Part shown: positions 8,874-18,556 of the stretch, in pieces
How the letters are laid out: every line of letters begins with the position of its first letter
Numbering within the stretch: position 1 is the stretch's first letter
From: Enterococcus hirae ATCC 9790
Lineage (GTDB): Bacteria; Bacillota; Bacilli; Lactobacillales; Enterococcaceae
Assembly: GCF_000271405.2 (NCBI RefSeq)
Contig: NC_018081.1
Location: 1,804,074 to 1,868,073, forward strand
Reading direction: 5' to 3'
DNA: 64,000 nt
Translations under genes and position numbers: made by a program
The notes under the pieces: generated by a model
What the model saw: the letters and a program-made list of their open reading frames with translations, nothing else
What the model was told of the DNA's origin: nothing
Database searches by the model: none

Positions 8874-9772
8874 TGGCGATCCTTGAACTAATCGATGTAT
8901 CAAAATCTTTTGGTGAAAAAAAAGTGTTGAACCATCTTTCCCTTACCGTCAAGGAAAAGACGATCTTTGGGTTTATTGGAAAAAATGGTGCAGGGAAAAC
9001 GACAACGATGAAATTGATTTTGGGGTTGCTAAAAAAAGATGCTGGAACAATCAAGGTTAATGATGAAACGGTTCACTATGGTCAAACAAAAACGAATCGC
9101 TGGATCGGCTATTTGCCAGATATTCCGATGTTTTATGACTACCTTACCGCCGAAGAGTATTTGCAATTATGCGGGGAAATCACCGAGATGCCTAAACATA
9201 AAATCCAACAAAAAACGCAAGAGTTATTAGCGTTAGTCGGATTGGCTCACGAGAAAAAAAGGATTAGGACTTTTTCAAGAGGGATGAAGCAACGTTTGGG
9301 GATTGCCCAAGGGTTACTGAACGAACCAAAACTGTTTATTTGTGATGAGCCGACTTCGGCGTTGGATCCATTGGGGCGTAAAGAAATTTTGGATATCTTA
9401 TTACGTGTCAAAGAGCAAACAACGATCCTTTTTTCCACACATATTCTATCAGACGTGGAACAAATTTGTGATGAAGTGGCTTTCTTAAATAAAGGAGAAA
9501 TCGTTTTATCAGGCACGGTAGCAGAATTGAAAACCCATCCTAAAAATGAAGGATTTGAAATCCAATTTCCAACTGTGAAACATTCTCAAGAATTTTTATC
9601 GCTTTTGCCGGGAGCAATCATGAAAAATGAAACCCTTATTTATCCTGGCAGAACTAACGAAGACTTACTTCGTGCACTATCTTTAATTGTTGATCACAAA
9701 TTACCGATTCAATCGATTCATCGTTTAGAACCTTCCTTAGAACAAATTTTTATGGAAGTGGTGGACAAATGA
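8873..9772 (+). CDS. ABC transporter ATP-binding protein (YxlF-like)
   Basis: Cytoplasmic ATPase of 299 residues: Walker A GKNGAGKTT, signature FSRGMKQRLGIA, Walker B LFICDEPTSALDP and H-loop STHILSD. The C-terminal about 80 residues are the accessory domain seen in BcrA/YxlF-type exporters. The gene overlaps the permease gene by 4 bases. Substrate unknown; in B. subtilis the homologous proteins affect sigma-Y, but no sigma factor gene is present here. Confidence 0.9.
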   Translation: MAILELIDVSKSFGEKKVLNHLSLTVKEKTIFGFIGKNGAGKTTTMKLILGLLKKDAGTIKVNDETVHYGQTKTNRWIGYLPDIPMFYDYLTAEEYLQLCGEITEMPKHKIQQKTQELLALVGLAHEKKRIRTFSRGMKQRLGIAQGLLNEPKLFICDEPTSALDPLGRKEILDILLRVKEQTTILFSTHILSDVEQICDEVAFLNKGEIVLSGTVAELKTHPKNEGFEIQFPTVKHSQEFLSLLPGAIMKNETLIYPGRTNEDLLRALSLIVDHKLPIQSIHRLEPSLEQIFMEVVDK

Positions 9773-10539
9773 AGCAATTACTCGCATTTTCAAAAAAAGA
9801 ATGGAAGGAAAATTGGCGTACAGGTAGATTATTACTGTTGCTTTCATTAACGATCATTTTTGGGATCATGAATCCACTGATAGCCAAATTAACACCCTAC
9901 ATCGTTCAATCGATGTCAGAAAATTTAGCAGCATCTGGTATGAAAATCGGGGAAGTCAATGTAGATGCGCTGACTTCTTGGGGACAATTTTATAAAAACA
10001 TGCCTATGTTTCTTTTATTGTTTTTGTTATTGTTTAGCTCGACATTGACGAATGAATATCAAAAAGGAACATTGATTAATCTTTTAACCAAAGGAATGGT
10101 TCGCTGGAAAATTTATTTTACTAAATGGATCATGGGACAGTTTTTTTGGGCAGTTGGTTTTTGGGGTTGCTCCTTCATTACTTACTTTTATACTGCTATT
10201 TATTGGGATAATGAGCTGGTTGTTCAATTAGGGACAAGAAGTTTTTATTATTATTTATGGGGTGTGTGGTTATATACTTTATTTCTATGGTTGTCCTCCT
10301 TTATTTCTTCTGGCTATTTTGTGCTAGCTTGTGGAGGGATTTGTGTGGCTGGCTGTTATCTGTTATCTATGTTTACAAAAGTTGCTGAGTATTCTCCTTT
10401 TTATTTAACGACAGTTTCGAACGCATTAGGGGAAAGGATTGATTCGAGTAACTATTCTTTTTCTTTAGTGGTAACAGGTTTGATGATTGCTGCCTTTTTA
10501 GTGACAGGAATTCTTTTTTTCAATAAAAAAGAGAGTTGA
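9769..10539 (+). CDS. ABC transporter permease (YxlG-like)
   Basis: Six-TM ABC-2 type permease of 256 residues. It starts with LLAFSKKEWKENWRTGRLLLLLS and has the loop SSTLTNEYQKGTLINLLTKG that contacts the ATPase. It partners the ATPase encoded immediately upstream. A hairpin (10556-10579) follows the stop. Confidence 0.88.
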   Translation: MKQLLAFSKKEWKENWRTGRLLLLLSLTIIFGIMNPLIAKLTPYIVQSMSENLAASGMKIGEVNVDALTSWGQFYKNMPMFLLLFLLLFSSTLTNEYQKGTLINLLTKGMVRWKIYFTKWIMGQFFWAVGFWGCSFITYFYTAIYWDNELVVQLGTRSFYYYLWGVWLYTLFLWLSSFISSGYFVLACGGICVAGCYLLSMFTKVAEYSPFYLTTVSNALGERIDSSNYSFSLVVTGLMIAAFLVTGILFFNKKES

Positions 10540-10555
10540 AAAAATTTTTTATTAG

Positions 10556-10579
10556 CTGTAAAGAAAAAAAGCTTTACAG
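10556..10579 (+). terminator. Hairpin after the ABC operon
   Basis: CTGTAAAG (10556-10563) pairs with CTTTACAG (about 10572-10579), followed by GGTAAAAAAA. The U-tract is poor, so termination may be partial. Confidence 0.5.
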
Positions 10580-10639
10580 GGTAAAAAAAAACTGTTACAC
10601 TACAACTTGTGAATAAAACAATGGAGGTGGAAATATATA

Positions 10640-10915
10640 ATGGCAGTTAAAATCCGTTTAAAACGTATGGGTTCTAAAAAGAGTCCTTTTTACCGTATCG
10701 TCGTAGCTGATTCACGTTCTCCTCGTGATGGACGTTTCATCGAAACTGTAGGTACTTACAATCCTTTGAAAGACCCTGCAGAAGTAGTTTTAAAAGAAGA
10801 TTTAGTTCTTAACTGGTTATCTAAAGGTGCGCAACCTTCTGATACTGTACGTAACATCCTTTCAAGAGAAGGCGTTATGCAAAAACACCACGAAGCTAAA
10901 TTCTCAAAGAAATAA
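10640..10915 (+). CDS. rpsP: 30S ribosomal protein S16
   Basis: Small-subunit ribosomal protein, 91 residues: [20 protein letters not shown] and [20 protein letters not shown] are the family signature. It is preceded by AATGGAGGTGG and followed after 11 bases by khpA, the usual Firmicute pairing. Confidence 0.98.
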   Translation: MAVKIRLKRMGSKKSPFYRIVVADSRSPRDGRFIETVGTYNPLKDPAEVVLKEDLVLNWLSKGAQPSDTVRNILSREGVMQKHHEAKFSKK

Positions 10916-10926
10916 GGTGATCGGAT

Positions 10927-11175
10927 ATGAAAGATTTAAGCGAATTAGTCTTAACAATCGTTCGTCCGTTAGTCACTTATCCTGAACAAGTCCAGTTAGA
11001 AGTCACTGAGTCAAAAGACTTCTATGAATATAACCTAACTGTGGCTCCTGAAGATATTGGTCGTATCATCGGTAAACAAGGGCGTGTTGCGAAAGCAATT
11101 CGTACGATCGTTTACGGGGTACGAACAAATGCACCGAAAAAAGTGCGTTTAAATATTATCGATCATAAGGAATAA
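10927..11175 (+). CDS. khpA: KH-domain RNA-binding protein KhpA (YlqC)
   Basis: An 82-residue single KH-domain protein. The GxxG loop is in IGRIIGKQGRVAKAIRTIV. KhpA pairs with KhpB/EloR to bind RNA and affect cell elongation in streptococci. It is in an operon with rpsP and closes with a strong terminator. Confidence 0.93.
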   Translation: MKDLSELVLTIVRPLVTYPEQVQLEVTESKDFYEYNLTVAPEDIGRIIGKQGRVAKAIRTIVYGVRTNAPKKVRLNIIDHKE

Positions 11176-11210
11176 AAAAAGCTGTTTCGTCTTGACGAGA
11201 CAGCTTTTTT
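11175..11210 (+). terminator. Terminator after khpA
   Basis: AAAAAAGCTGT-TCGTC pairs with ACGAGACAGCTTTTTT across a 3-base loop, ending in T6 and further T-rich DNA. It separates rpsP-khpA from the lipoprotein gene. Confidence 0.9.
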
Positions 11211-11282
11211 CTTTTTGAGGGGACTACTTGGCAAATGATTATAGAAAGCGTATCCTTAAAGTATAGAAAGGAGTAGATACCT

Positions 11283-12125
11283 ATGAAAAAAGTTGCATTA
11301 TTGATACCAGCTCTTTTACTTTTAAGTGCCTGTCAAGGAACAAATAATTCTACTGAAACAACTGATACGGCGACACCAGAGACTCATTCAACGAGTCATA
11401 GTAGTTCCAAAGAAACAGATACTCAATCAACAACCAAAAAGAGTGAAAGCTCTGAGATGTCTGGAAATACAACGGAAACGGCGACTACAAAAACAGAAAC
11501 ATCTACACAGAATAAACAAGCACAAACCGCATTTGAAGAACTGAAAGAAAAATACCCAACAACACCGATGCCACAAGAGATACCGATTACAACAGGGAAA
11601 TTAAACATCGCTGCTGCCGAAACCAAACAGGGCTTTTCAATCTTATACTATGACCTACCCAAAGCCTATGTCTTAAATGCCAAAGAGTTAAATCAAGAAA
11701 CCCCGATGGCTTCTTATCTTTACCAGTATGGCTTTGCTTCTAGTCAAGAAGCAATTGATGCCTTGCAACCAGTTACGGTTGATACAAACGGCCGACAAGT
11801 CGATTTGGGCTACAATATTACTGGCTATCAACAAGGAGCAGCGGGATCTAGTATTCTAGAATGGCAAGAAGGAAATTGGAGTATTCGTGTCCGGGCAAGT
11901 AATATTGAAGGACAAGATCCTGTACCGTTAGCCAAAGAAATCGTTGCTTACTTAGAAAAAGCAAGTTTGCCTGCTCCTGAGAAGTACGGAAAAATTACGG
12001 TTGAAATGAATGATTCTTCCCAACAAGCTACACAAGTAAGCTGGCAAGAGCCTAAAAATGTTTATACTGTTACCCACAAAGATACTCTTTCCGCATTGAA
12101 AATGGCTGTTTCTATGAACCAATAA
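11283..12125 (+). CDS. Lipoprotein of unknown function
   Basis: A 280-residue secreted lipoprotein: signal peptide MKKVALLIPALLLLSAC with lipobox LSAC, then a Ser/Thr-rich linker (residues about 20-85), then a folded domain of about 195 residues (EELKEKYPTTPMPQEIP through TVTHKDTLSALKMAVSMNQ). I do not recognise the domain by name. It stands between two groups of translation genes that are normally contiguous (khpA and rimM) and has its own start signals (AAAGGAG). Confidence 0.8.
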   Translation: MKKVALLIPALLLLSACQGTNNSTETTDTATPETHSTSHSSSKETDTQSTTKKSESSEMSGNTTETATTKTETSTQNKQAQTAFEELKEKYPTTPMPQEIPITTGKLNIAAAETKQGFSILYYDLPKAYVLNAKELNQETPMASYLYQYGFASSQEAIDALQPVTVDTNGRQVDLGYNITGYQQGAAGSSILEWQEGNWSIRVRASNIEGQDPVPLAKEIVAYLEKASLPAPEKYGKITVEMNDSSQQATQVSWQEPKNVYTVTHKDTLSALKMAVSMNQ

Positions 12126-12275
12126 ATGATTGGAAAATGATATAGAAAAGCGAAAAGAAAGTAGAATTGCATATGCACACATGCTAAAATAAGGCAGATA
12201 CGTCAAAAACACGTTCAGCCATTTAAAAACCATTGTTTGGTTGAAACATGTGTGAAAAGGAAAAGGGGATACAAG

Positions 12276-12800
12276 TTGACTGAATATTTAAATGTTGGAA
12301 AAATCGTAAATACTCAAGGGATCAAAGGAGAAGTGCGCGTCATTTCTACCACAGATTTTCCAGAAGAACGATATAAAAAAGGTGCTGTACTTACCTTGTT
12401 TCAAGAGAAGAAAGCGCCAATTGAATTAACCGTCAAAAGTCATCGTAAACATAAAAATTTTGACTTGTTAAGTTTTGAAGGGCATCCTTCAATCAATGAT
12501 GTTGAAAAATATCGAGATGGTATTTTAAAAGTTTCAAAAGAAGAAACGATTGAGTTGCCAGAAAATGAATTTTATTATCATGAGATCATTGGAGCAAAGG
12601 TCGTTGAGGAAAATGGGAATGAACTAGGTAAAATCAAAGAAATTCTTTCACCAGGTGCTAACGATGTTTGGGTAGTCCAACGACCAAAGAAAAAAGATGT
12701 TTTGCTTCCTTATATTGACTCAGTGGTTAAAACAGTTGATTTAGAAAATGGGGTCATTTACGTCGAGATTCCAGAAGGATTGATCGATGATGAAAATTGA
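12276..12800 (+). CDS. rimM: Ribosome maturation factor RimM
   Basis: 16S rRNA processing and 30S assembly factor of about 174 residues. The N-terminal beta-barrel starts [20 protein letters not shown] and the PRC-barrel part includes [17 protein letters not shown] and [10 protein letters not shown]. The start is taken as TTG at 12276 (AAAAGGGGA upstream); an open extension to 12237 lacks a start signal and matches nothing in the family. Its end overlaps trmD. Confidence 0.93.
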   Translation: MTEYLNVGKIVNTQGIKGEVRVISTTDFPEERYKKGAVLTLFQEKKAPIELTVKSHRKHKNFDLLSFEGHPSINDVEKYRDGILKVSKEETIELPENEFYYHEIIGAKVVEENGNELGKIKEILSPGANDVWVVQRPKKKDVLLPYIDSVVKTVDLENGVIYVEIPEGLIDDEN

Positions 12801-13539
12801 TGTCTTAACACTCTTCCCACGAATGTTTGAAGGACCAATGGGTGAATCGATCATCGGTAAAGCGGTCAATAAAGGATTGTTAGAGATCAATGTTTCTAAT
12901 TTTAGAGACTATTCCGATAATAAACACCAAACGGTCGATGATTATCCATATGGTGGCGGGGCAGGGATGTTGTTAAAAGTCCAACCTATCTATGACAATA
13001 TCAAAGCTATTGAACAAGCAAATCCTGAAACAAAAAAACGTGTGATTTTATTGGATCCAGCTGGTAAACGATTTGATCAAGCGATGGCGGAAGAATTTTC
13101 GAATGAAGAACATTTAGTATTTATTTGTGGACATTACGAAGGCTATGATGAACGAATCCGTTCGCTAGTTACGGATGAAGTCTCTTTAGGTGATTATGTC
13201 TTGACTGGTGGCGAACTTGGCGCAATGGTGATGATTGATGCAACAGTCCGCTTACTACCGGATGTTTTAGGAAATCAAACATCCGCTCAAACAGATTCTT
13301 ATTCAACGGGATTATTGGAACATCCTCAATATACACGGCCAGCAGAATTTAACGGGATGAAAGTCCCAGAAGTTTTAACAAATGGAAACCATAAATTGAT
13401 TGAAGAATGGCAACTGAAAGAATCCTTAAGAAGAACCTATCAACGCCGACCTGACTTATTGGAACAATTATCAATGACTCCACAAATGCTGAAATTGTTA
13501 GAAGAAGTCAAAAAAGAAGAATCAGACGAAATAGAATAA
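12787..13539 (+). CDS. trmD: tRNA (guanine-N1)-methyltransferase
   Basis: Methylates G37 of tRNAs with S-adenosylmethionine. [20 protein letters not shown], the trefoil-knot motifs HYEGYDERI and [14 protein letters not shown], and [10 protein letters not shown] are visible. Length 250 residues is typical. The start (ATG ATG at 12787) overlaps the rimM stop. Confidence 0.97.
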   Translation: MMKIDVLTLFPRMFEGPMGESIIGKAVNKGLLEINVSNFRDYSDNKHQTVDDYPYGGGAGMLLKVQPIYDNIKAIEQANPETKKRVILLDPAGKRFDQAMAEEFSNEEHLVFICGHYEGYDERIRSLVTDEVSLGDYVLTGGELGAMVMIDATVRLLPDVLGNQTSAQTDSYSTGLLEHPQYTRPAEFNGMKVPEVLTNGNHKLIEEWQLKESLRRTYQRRPDLLEQLSMTPQMLKLLEEVKKEESDEIE

Positions 13540-13586
13540 GAAATATCAATATGACTCTTTACACTAAATTGATAGTATGATAGTAT

Positions 13587-13660
13587 CTTATGGTGAGTGC
13601 AAAAGCACTTAACTATTACGATGTTCCGCTGTGAGGGAAAACTCATAAGAATGTTTGGAA
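13587..13660 (+). promoter_or_regulatory. Ribosomal protein L19 leader candidate
   Basis: The 5' untranslated region of rplS folds: CTTATG (13587) with CATAAG (13644-13649), an internal GTGC-AAAA-GCAC hairpin (13597-13608) and further pairing inside. The position directly before rplS and the fold match the L19 autoregulatory leader described for low-GC Gram-positives. A covariance-model hit would confirm it. Confidence 0.6.
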
Positions 13661-13676
13661 TAAGGAGAAAAGATCA

Positions 13677-14024
13677 ATGAATCCATTAATCGAAGAATTA
13701 ACAAAAGAACAATTACGTTCTGACATCCCAGCTTTCCGCCCTGGTGACACTGTACGTGTTCATGCGAAAGTTGTCGAAGGTACACGTGAACGTATCCAGT
13801 TATTTGAAGGTGTTGTAATCAAACGCCGCGGAGCTGGAATCAGCGAAACTTATACAGTACGTAAAGTTTCTAACGGAGTAGGCGTTGAACGTACATTCCC
13901 ATTGCATACACCACGTGTTGCAAAGATCGAAGTCGTTCGCTACGGTAAAGTACGTCGTGCAAAATTGTACTACTTACGTGCATTACACGGAAAAGCTGCT
14001 CGTATCAAAGAAATCCGTCGTTAA
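13677..14024 (+). CDS. rplS: 50S ribosomal protein L19
   Basis: Large-subunit protein, 115 residues: [39 protein letters not shown] and [20 protein letters not shown] are characteristic. It follows trmD after a 137-base leader and has AAGGAG upstream. A terminator closes the unit. Confidence 0.98.
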   Translation: MNPLIEELTKEQLRSDIPAFRPGDTVRVHAKVVEGTRERIQLFEGVVIKRRGAGISETYTVRKVSNGVGVERTFPLHTPRVAKIEVVRYGKVRRAKLYYLRALHGKAARIKEIRR

Positions 14025-14047
14025 TCTATCGTTATCTGATAGTGGAA

Positions 14048-14077
14048 GAACCCTTGAATTTCAAGGGTTCTTTTTTT
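14048..14077 (+). terminator. Terminator after rplS
   Basis: GAACCCTTGA (14048-14057) pairs with TCAAGGGTTC (14061-14070), followed by T7. Confidence 0.92.
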
Positions 14078-14585
14078 GATTATTTTTATAAGCAGTAAGT
14101 CTAGATTGTTTGACATTATAGATTTGCAAGAGTGGCAAACAAGGAGCAAAAAGTCGAGTCACTTTGGTATATCTTAAATATACGTCAATCAGATGACACG
14201 ATGACAGTCCTATTCATACCAAAGGGGCGACAGATCTGGTAGGTGAACGTAATCAGCTTATCAAGTTTATATGTACTACACGCAAACGCTATGCGTATTA
14301 AAGAGATCAGAAAAAAATCCTGCTAGAGAGTGTCTAAAAATATAAATTGCGACAGTTCTTGAATAATAAGAACTTTTTTTGAATGTTTTTACTAACAATC
14401 GTTTTGTCATTGGCAAGTTAACTGAAAATGAGACTGAAGAATCTGTTCTGATTCATCAGTCTCATAATTTTAACTTATTCAAAATGCAACGATGATCCCA
14501 AAGGTCGGTTGTTAAGAGAATTGAGGACTTTTTTTACATATTTACTAAACGAGAAAGTCTACTTTTTTAGGAGCGGAGGTGTCAA
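14078..14585. other. Gene-free intergenic stretch with two hairpins
   Basis: No credible coding frame. A plus-strand hairpin AGTTCTT/AAGAACT with a T8 tail lies at 14354-14381, and a long hairpin GAGACTGA-AGAATC / GATTCATCAGTCTC lies at about 14429-14462; the latter probably serves the minus-strand PTS gene. The first could end an unannotated short RNA, but no convincing promoter is seen. Confidence 0.5.
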
Positions 14586-15932
14586 TTATTGATTAGTGAT
14601 TTCAGCTTCCTTTTGAGCCATTTTTGCCGTTACGTGTTCATCAATGCGTAGGAATGGTAGATAGATAAATACGCTAACCGCAATGATTAGAACTTGCAGT
14701 ACTGCTGCTCGCCAATCTCCACCTGTCGCAAGGAATCCTGAAATAACTGGTGGTGTGGTCCACGGTATCTGAACTACCACATGATTGATTAAGCCGGCTG
14801 CAGTCGCAAAGTAGGCAGTTACTAACGAGAAGATTGGTGCTAACACAAACGGAATAATTAGACTCAAGTTAAATACGATCGGTAATCCAAAGATGATCGG
14901 CTCACTGATATTAAACATCGCTGGTGTTACCGATAGTTTAGCAAAGTCTTTATAATCTTTTCGACGACTGAAGATGAAAATCGCAATCAATAAGGCGATC
15001 GTATTTCCTGAACCACCCATAACAGCAAAAGTATCCTTGAAAGCCATGTTGATAATATGTGGGATGTGTTCATGGTTTGCATAAGCTGCCATATTTTCTT
15101 GCATGTTTTGTAGTAAGAACGGATCAAGTAAAGAACCTGAAATTACAGCTTGATGAATTCCAAAACCAAAGAATAAATTGGCGATTGATGTGATTAAGAT
15201 AAAGCCAGGTAAACCAGTTGTGATGTGACTTAAAGGTCCCGTGATCGCTTTAGTGATCACGCCATTTACGTCCATGTTGAATAACTGATTGACAGCGAAA
15301 GATAGAATCGCAAAACCAGTAACAGTAATCATAATCGGGATCAATACATTGAATGACTTCAACACTGCGGGCGGAATATTTCCAGATAGTTTGATTTGCA
15401 ATTTTTCATTTGTAGATAATTTAATGAATAGCTCAGTAGCTACTAATCCAACAAAGATTCCGACAAACATTCCTGATGCACCTGTATGGGAACCTGGAAT
15501 AACTCCGGTTACTTCAATCGCTTTTTTTGCATTTTCCGGAGTGAACATCATTTTCATTGGTGTTAAAACGATGAAAGTTGAGATCGAAACTAAAACCGCT
15601 GCGATATGATTTGTATAATTTCTGCTAACACACATATGATAAGAAACTGCAGCTACAACTAATAGCGTCGTAATACTCAATGTTCCATTGGCGATCGACA
15701 TGCCAATTTCTTGAACTTTCATTAATGTTTCGGGTTTAACAATTTTACCCATAAAACCAGTTGGTTCTAAGATAACGTAATTAATCAAAGTCACGAATCC
15801 AGCTAACATCATAAATGGCATGAATGTTGCAAATGCATCGCGTAATGTACGCATATGAATTTGATTTCCTAGCTTCGATGCGATCATACCAAATCGTTCA
15901 AACACCTGTTCCTTCTTATTTGTTTTCTTCAT
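14586..15932 (-). CDS. PTS sugar transporter subunit IIC, cellobiose type
   Basis: Membrane permease of the lactose/cellobiose PTS family (about 448 residues, multiple TM segments). Features: RTLRDAFATFMPFMMLAGF near the N-terminus, GFGIHQAVISGSLLDPF, and FNISEPIIFGLPIVFNLSL, which is the sugar-site region of EIIC. ATG at 15932 has AGGAG eight bases before it, better than an open extension to 15965. IIA and IIB are not encoded here and must be elsewhere. Paired with a GntR regulator and a 6-phospho-beta-glucosidase, it likely imports a beta-glucoside. Confidence 0.9.
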   Translation of the reverse strand: MKKTNKKEQVFERFGMIASKLGNQIHMRTLRDAFATFMPFMMLAGFVTLINYVILEPTGFMGKIVKPETLMKVQEIGMSIANGTLSITTLLVVAAVSYHMCVSRNYTNHIAAVLVSISTFIVLTPMKMMFTPENAKKAIEVTGVIPGSHTGASGMFVGIFVGLVATELFIKLSTNEKLQIKLSGNIPPAVLKSFNVLIPIMITVTGFAILSFAVNQLFNMDVNGVITKAITGPLSHITTGLPGFILITSIANLFFGFGIHQAVISGSLLDPFLLQNMQENMAAYANHEHIPHIINMAFKDTFAVMGGSGNTIALLIAIFIFSRRKDYKDFAKLSVTPAMFNISEPIIFGLPIVFNLSLIIPFVLAPIFSLVTAYFATAAGLINHVVVQIPWTTPPVISGFLATGGDWRAAVLQVLIIAVSVFIYLPFLRIDEHVTAKMAQKEAEITNQ

Positions 15933-15956
15933 GGTATATTCTCCTTGTTTTTTATT

Positions 15957-15970
15957 TGTAAGCACTTACC
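15957..15970. promoter_or_regulatory. cre-like catabolite site upstream of PTS IIC
   Basis: TGTAAGCACTTACC, 25 bases before the PTS start, resembles the CcpA cre consensus (TGNAANCGNTNNCA class), with a change in the central CG. Catabolite repression is inferred. Confidence 0.5.
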
Positions 15971-16051
15971 GTAGTTCAATAATAGAACGGAATTTGATAA
16001 AAGTAAATAACTTTTTTTAAAATTATATACTTTAATGAAAAAGGGCAAAAA

Positions 16052-16076
16052 AAAGAGCTGATTTCCTCAGCTCTTT
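16052..16076 (-). terminator. Terminator of the GntR regulator gene
   Basis: AAAGAGCTGA pairs with TCAGCTCTTT across a 5-base loop; on the minus strand it is followed by TTTTTTTTGCCC. It lies directly after the regulator stop. Confidence 0.85.
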
Positions 16077-16079
16077 CAA

Positions 16080-16793
16080 TCATTTTTCAACAAAAACGGC
16101 TTCAAAAACAAAATCTTGATACAAATGCCTTGTAATGGAGTATTCAAAAGGAGTCCCGTTTGCCAAAGAAACACTTTTTTCAACTTCGATCATAAAGTCT
16201 CCGGCATCAATTCCTAATATATTTGCATCAAACTCGGTTGCCAGTACGCCCTTCATCCAAACGTGAGAAGCATTGATCTCTAACTGCAGTTCATTGCGAA
16301 TATAGGAATAAACCGATTTTTTCAAGTGTTTAGGTTCCAAACCAGGAATAATTGATAGCGGCATAAAAGTTTGTTCCAATGAATAGGGTTGTTGATCGAC
16401 AAAACGACTGCGAACAATATTATAAATGTATTCCTTGTCGTTAATCTGTAATCGCTCTGCTATTTTTTTTGACGGTAATTCAATTGAAAACATATGAATT
16501 TCAGAGTCTACATGTTCTTCGCCAACTACGCTCATAAAACCTTCGCTTGGACCGAAAACTTTCGAATTATGGATCGGTTTGCGCAAAACTTCGGTTCCAA
16601 ATCCACTTCGACTATGTAAAACTCCTTCAGAAACTAACATGTCTAATCCTTTTTTTACTGTCAATTTACTCGTATGATATTGTTTTGCCAATTCGGAACC
16701 AGTTGGTAATTTTTCACCGATTGCGTAAGTACCGTTTTCAATTTTCTTTTTTACATCAGAATAAACTTCCATATATTTCGCATTCTTCTTCAT
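16080..16793 (-). CDS. GntR family regulator with UTRA ligand domain
   Basis: Transcription factor of 237 residues. The N-terminal winged helix includes YAIGEKLPTGSELAKQYHTS and LTVKKGLDMLVSEGVLHSRS; the UTRA domain from about residue 85 ends in FEYSITRHLYQDFVFE and binds a phosphosugar in relatives. It is divergent from the glucosidase gene and upstream of the PTS gene, so it most likely controls both. A shared AATTATATAC motif occurs near the promoters. Confidence 0.9.
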   Translation of the reverse strand: MKKNAKYMEVYSDVKKKIENGTYAIGEKLPTGSELAKQYHTSKLTVKKGLDMLVSEGVLHSRSGFGTEVLRKPIHNSKVFGPSEGFMSVVGEEHVDSEIHMFSIELPSKKIAERLQINDKEYIYNIVRSRFVDQQPYSLEQTFMPLSIIPGLEPKHLKKSVYSYIRNELQLEINASHVWMKGVLATEFDANILGIDAGDFMIEVEKSVSLANGTPFEYSITRHLYQDFVFEAVFVEK

Positions 16794-16830
16794 TTTTTCC
16801 CTCCTATAGTTACCGCGTAAAGATATAAAT

Positions 16831-16908
16831 AATTATATACCTTTCTTTAATTTTAGCAATCTTTAAAGGGTAAAACAATTAACATTTATAAAAAGTATAT
16901 ATTTTTTA
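16831..16908. promoter_or_regulatory. Operator-like sites between regulator and glucosidase
   Basis: AATTATATACC (16831-16841) and the inverted-orientation GTATATATTTTTTAA (about 16894) resemble AATTATATACTTT (16021) upstream of the PTS gene. The common part AATNATATACYTT is a candidate GntR operator. A cre-like TGGAAGCGGTGTTA also lies just before the glucosidase promoter (about 16930). Confidence 0.45.
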
Positions 16909-16987
16909 ATAAAAAAATATTCCAATTTATTGGAAGCGGTGTTATGATGGAGTAGTACTCAAGAGAATGTCATTTTAGGAGGATACA

Positions 16988-18406
16988 ATGAACAAACAAC
17001 AATTAACATTTCCAGAAAACTTTTGGTGGGGTTCTGCTTGGTCAGCTGAGCAAGCAGAAGGTCGTGGTGAAACTGGAAAAGCCGAAACGGTTTGGGAACG
17101 TTGGTACAAAGAACAACCATACCGTTTTTATCAAAGGATTAGTTCAGAAATTACGACAGATCACATTCATCGTTATAAAGAAGACGTTCAACTGATGAAG
17201 CAAACCGGACATAATTCCTTTCGGGTCTCGATCTCTTGGGCGCGGATGTTCCCAGATGATGGAGTAGGGGAGGTAAATCCAAAAGCGGTTGAATTTTATC
17301 GGGATTTATTTACTGAGATGAATAACAATGGTATTAAAGTATTCGCCAATCTTTATCATTTTGATATGCCAGCAGCCCAACAGGATAAAGGCGGTTGGGA
17401 ATCACGGGAAGTTGTCGATGCATATGTGCAATTTGCAGTTACTTGTTTCAAGGAGTTTGGCGATCTCGTCTATCACTGGTTCACTTTCAATGAACCGTTG
17501 GGGCCGATCTTAGGGTCATATCTGGAAGACTTCCATTATCCAAATTTGATTGATTTCAAACGAGGAGCGCAAGCGGCTCACTTTACTATTTTGGCTCACG
17601 CGAAAGCAATTGCAGCACACAAAGAGTTGAATTTGAACAGTAAAATAGGTGTTATCTTGAATTTAAGCCCGACGTTTCCAAGGAGTCAAACCCCCGCTGA
17701 TGTGAAGGCAGCTGAAATTGCGGATCTTTTTTATGTTCGCAGCTTTTTAGATCCAATGGTCAAGGGTGTTTATCCAGAAAAATTAATTAACCTTTTACGT
17801 GAATATGATCAATTGCCAACGGATTATACCGAGGAAGACCTGCGTTGTATCAAAGAGAACACGGCACAAATCTTAGGATTGAACTATTATGAACCACGTC
17901 GTGTGAAGGCTCGTTTAACTGCAATCAATCAAGATGGTCCGTTCTTACCGGATTGGTTTTTTGAGAATCATGTGATGCCGGGACGTCGGATGAATGAATA
18001 TCGTGGTTGGGAAATTTATGAAAAAGGTATCCATGATTTATGCATGGATATCAAAGAAAACTATGGGAATATCGAATCCTTTATCTCTGAAAATGGGATG
18101 GGCGTAGCAGATGAGGAACGTTTTATGGATGAAAGTGGGCAAGTGATTGATAATTACCGGATCGAATATATCCAAGATCACCTCGCTTATCTTTGGAAAG
18201 CAATCAATGACGGCTGTAATATCAAAGGGTATCATCTTTGGACCTTTATTGACTGCTGGTCCTGGATCAATGCATATAAGAACCGTTATGGACTAATTTC
18301 TCTTGATCTGCCAACCCAAAAACGGACGATCAAGAAAAGTGGTGAGTTCTACAAACAGTTAAGCAATCAAAATGGGTTTGAGTATGATATTGATCGATTG
18401 GTATAG
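16988..18406 (+). CDS. 6-phospho-beta-glucosidase, glycoside hydrolase family 1
   Basis: A 472-residue GH1 enzyme that cleaves phosphorylated beta-glucosides delivered by the PTS. The N-terminal signature is FPENFWWGSAWSAEQAEG; the acid/base Glu is in WFTFNEPLG and the nucleophile in SFISENGMG. GYHLWTFIDCWSWINAYKNR is the C-terminal substrate-site segment. AGGAGG lies upstream of the ATG. Divergent from the GntR regulator. Confidence 0.94.
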   Translation: MNKQQLTFPENFWWGSAWSAEQAEGRGETGKAETVWERWYKEQPYRFYQRISSEITTDHIHRYKEDVQLMKQTGHNSFRVSISWARMFPDDGVGEVNPKAVEFYRDLFTEMNNNGIKVFANLYHFDMPAAQQDKGGWESREVVDAYVQFAVTCFKEFGDLVYHWFTFNEPLGPILGSYLEDFHYPNLIDFKRGAQAAHFTILAHAKAIAAHKELNLNSKIGVILNLSPTFPRSQTPADVKAAEIADLFYVRSFLDPMVKGVYPEKLINLLREYDQLPTDYTEEDLRCIKENTAQILGLNYYEPRRVKARLTAINQDGPFLPDWFFENHVMPGRRMNEYRGWEIYEKGIHDLCMDIKENYGNIESFISENGMGVADEERFMDESGQVIDNYRIEYIQDHLAYLWKAINDGCNIKGYHLWTFIDCWSWINAYKNRYGLISLDLPTQKRTIKKSGEFYKQLSNQNGFEYDIDRLV

Positions 18407-18556
18407 CAAAAAATGAGTGAAAAAACTTGTATTTTTGTTTGAAAATCTTTTATCTAGAAATCATAGAGTTATTCATTCAATGGGATTGTTCAAATAAGCA
18501 TCGGGACTGGGACAAAAGTTCTCTCAGTATCTTCTAGTATCTCTAAAAACGAATAA

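Noticed and set aside
14100..14381. Small RNA gene ending at the 14354-14381 hairpin
   Set aside because: TTGACA at 14110 has no matching -10 at proper distance; support is too weak for a feature.
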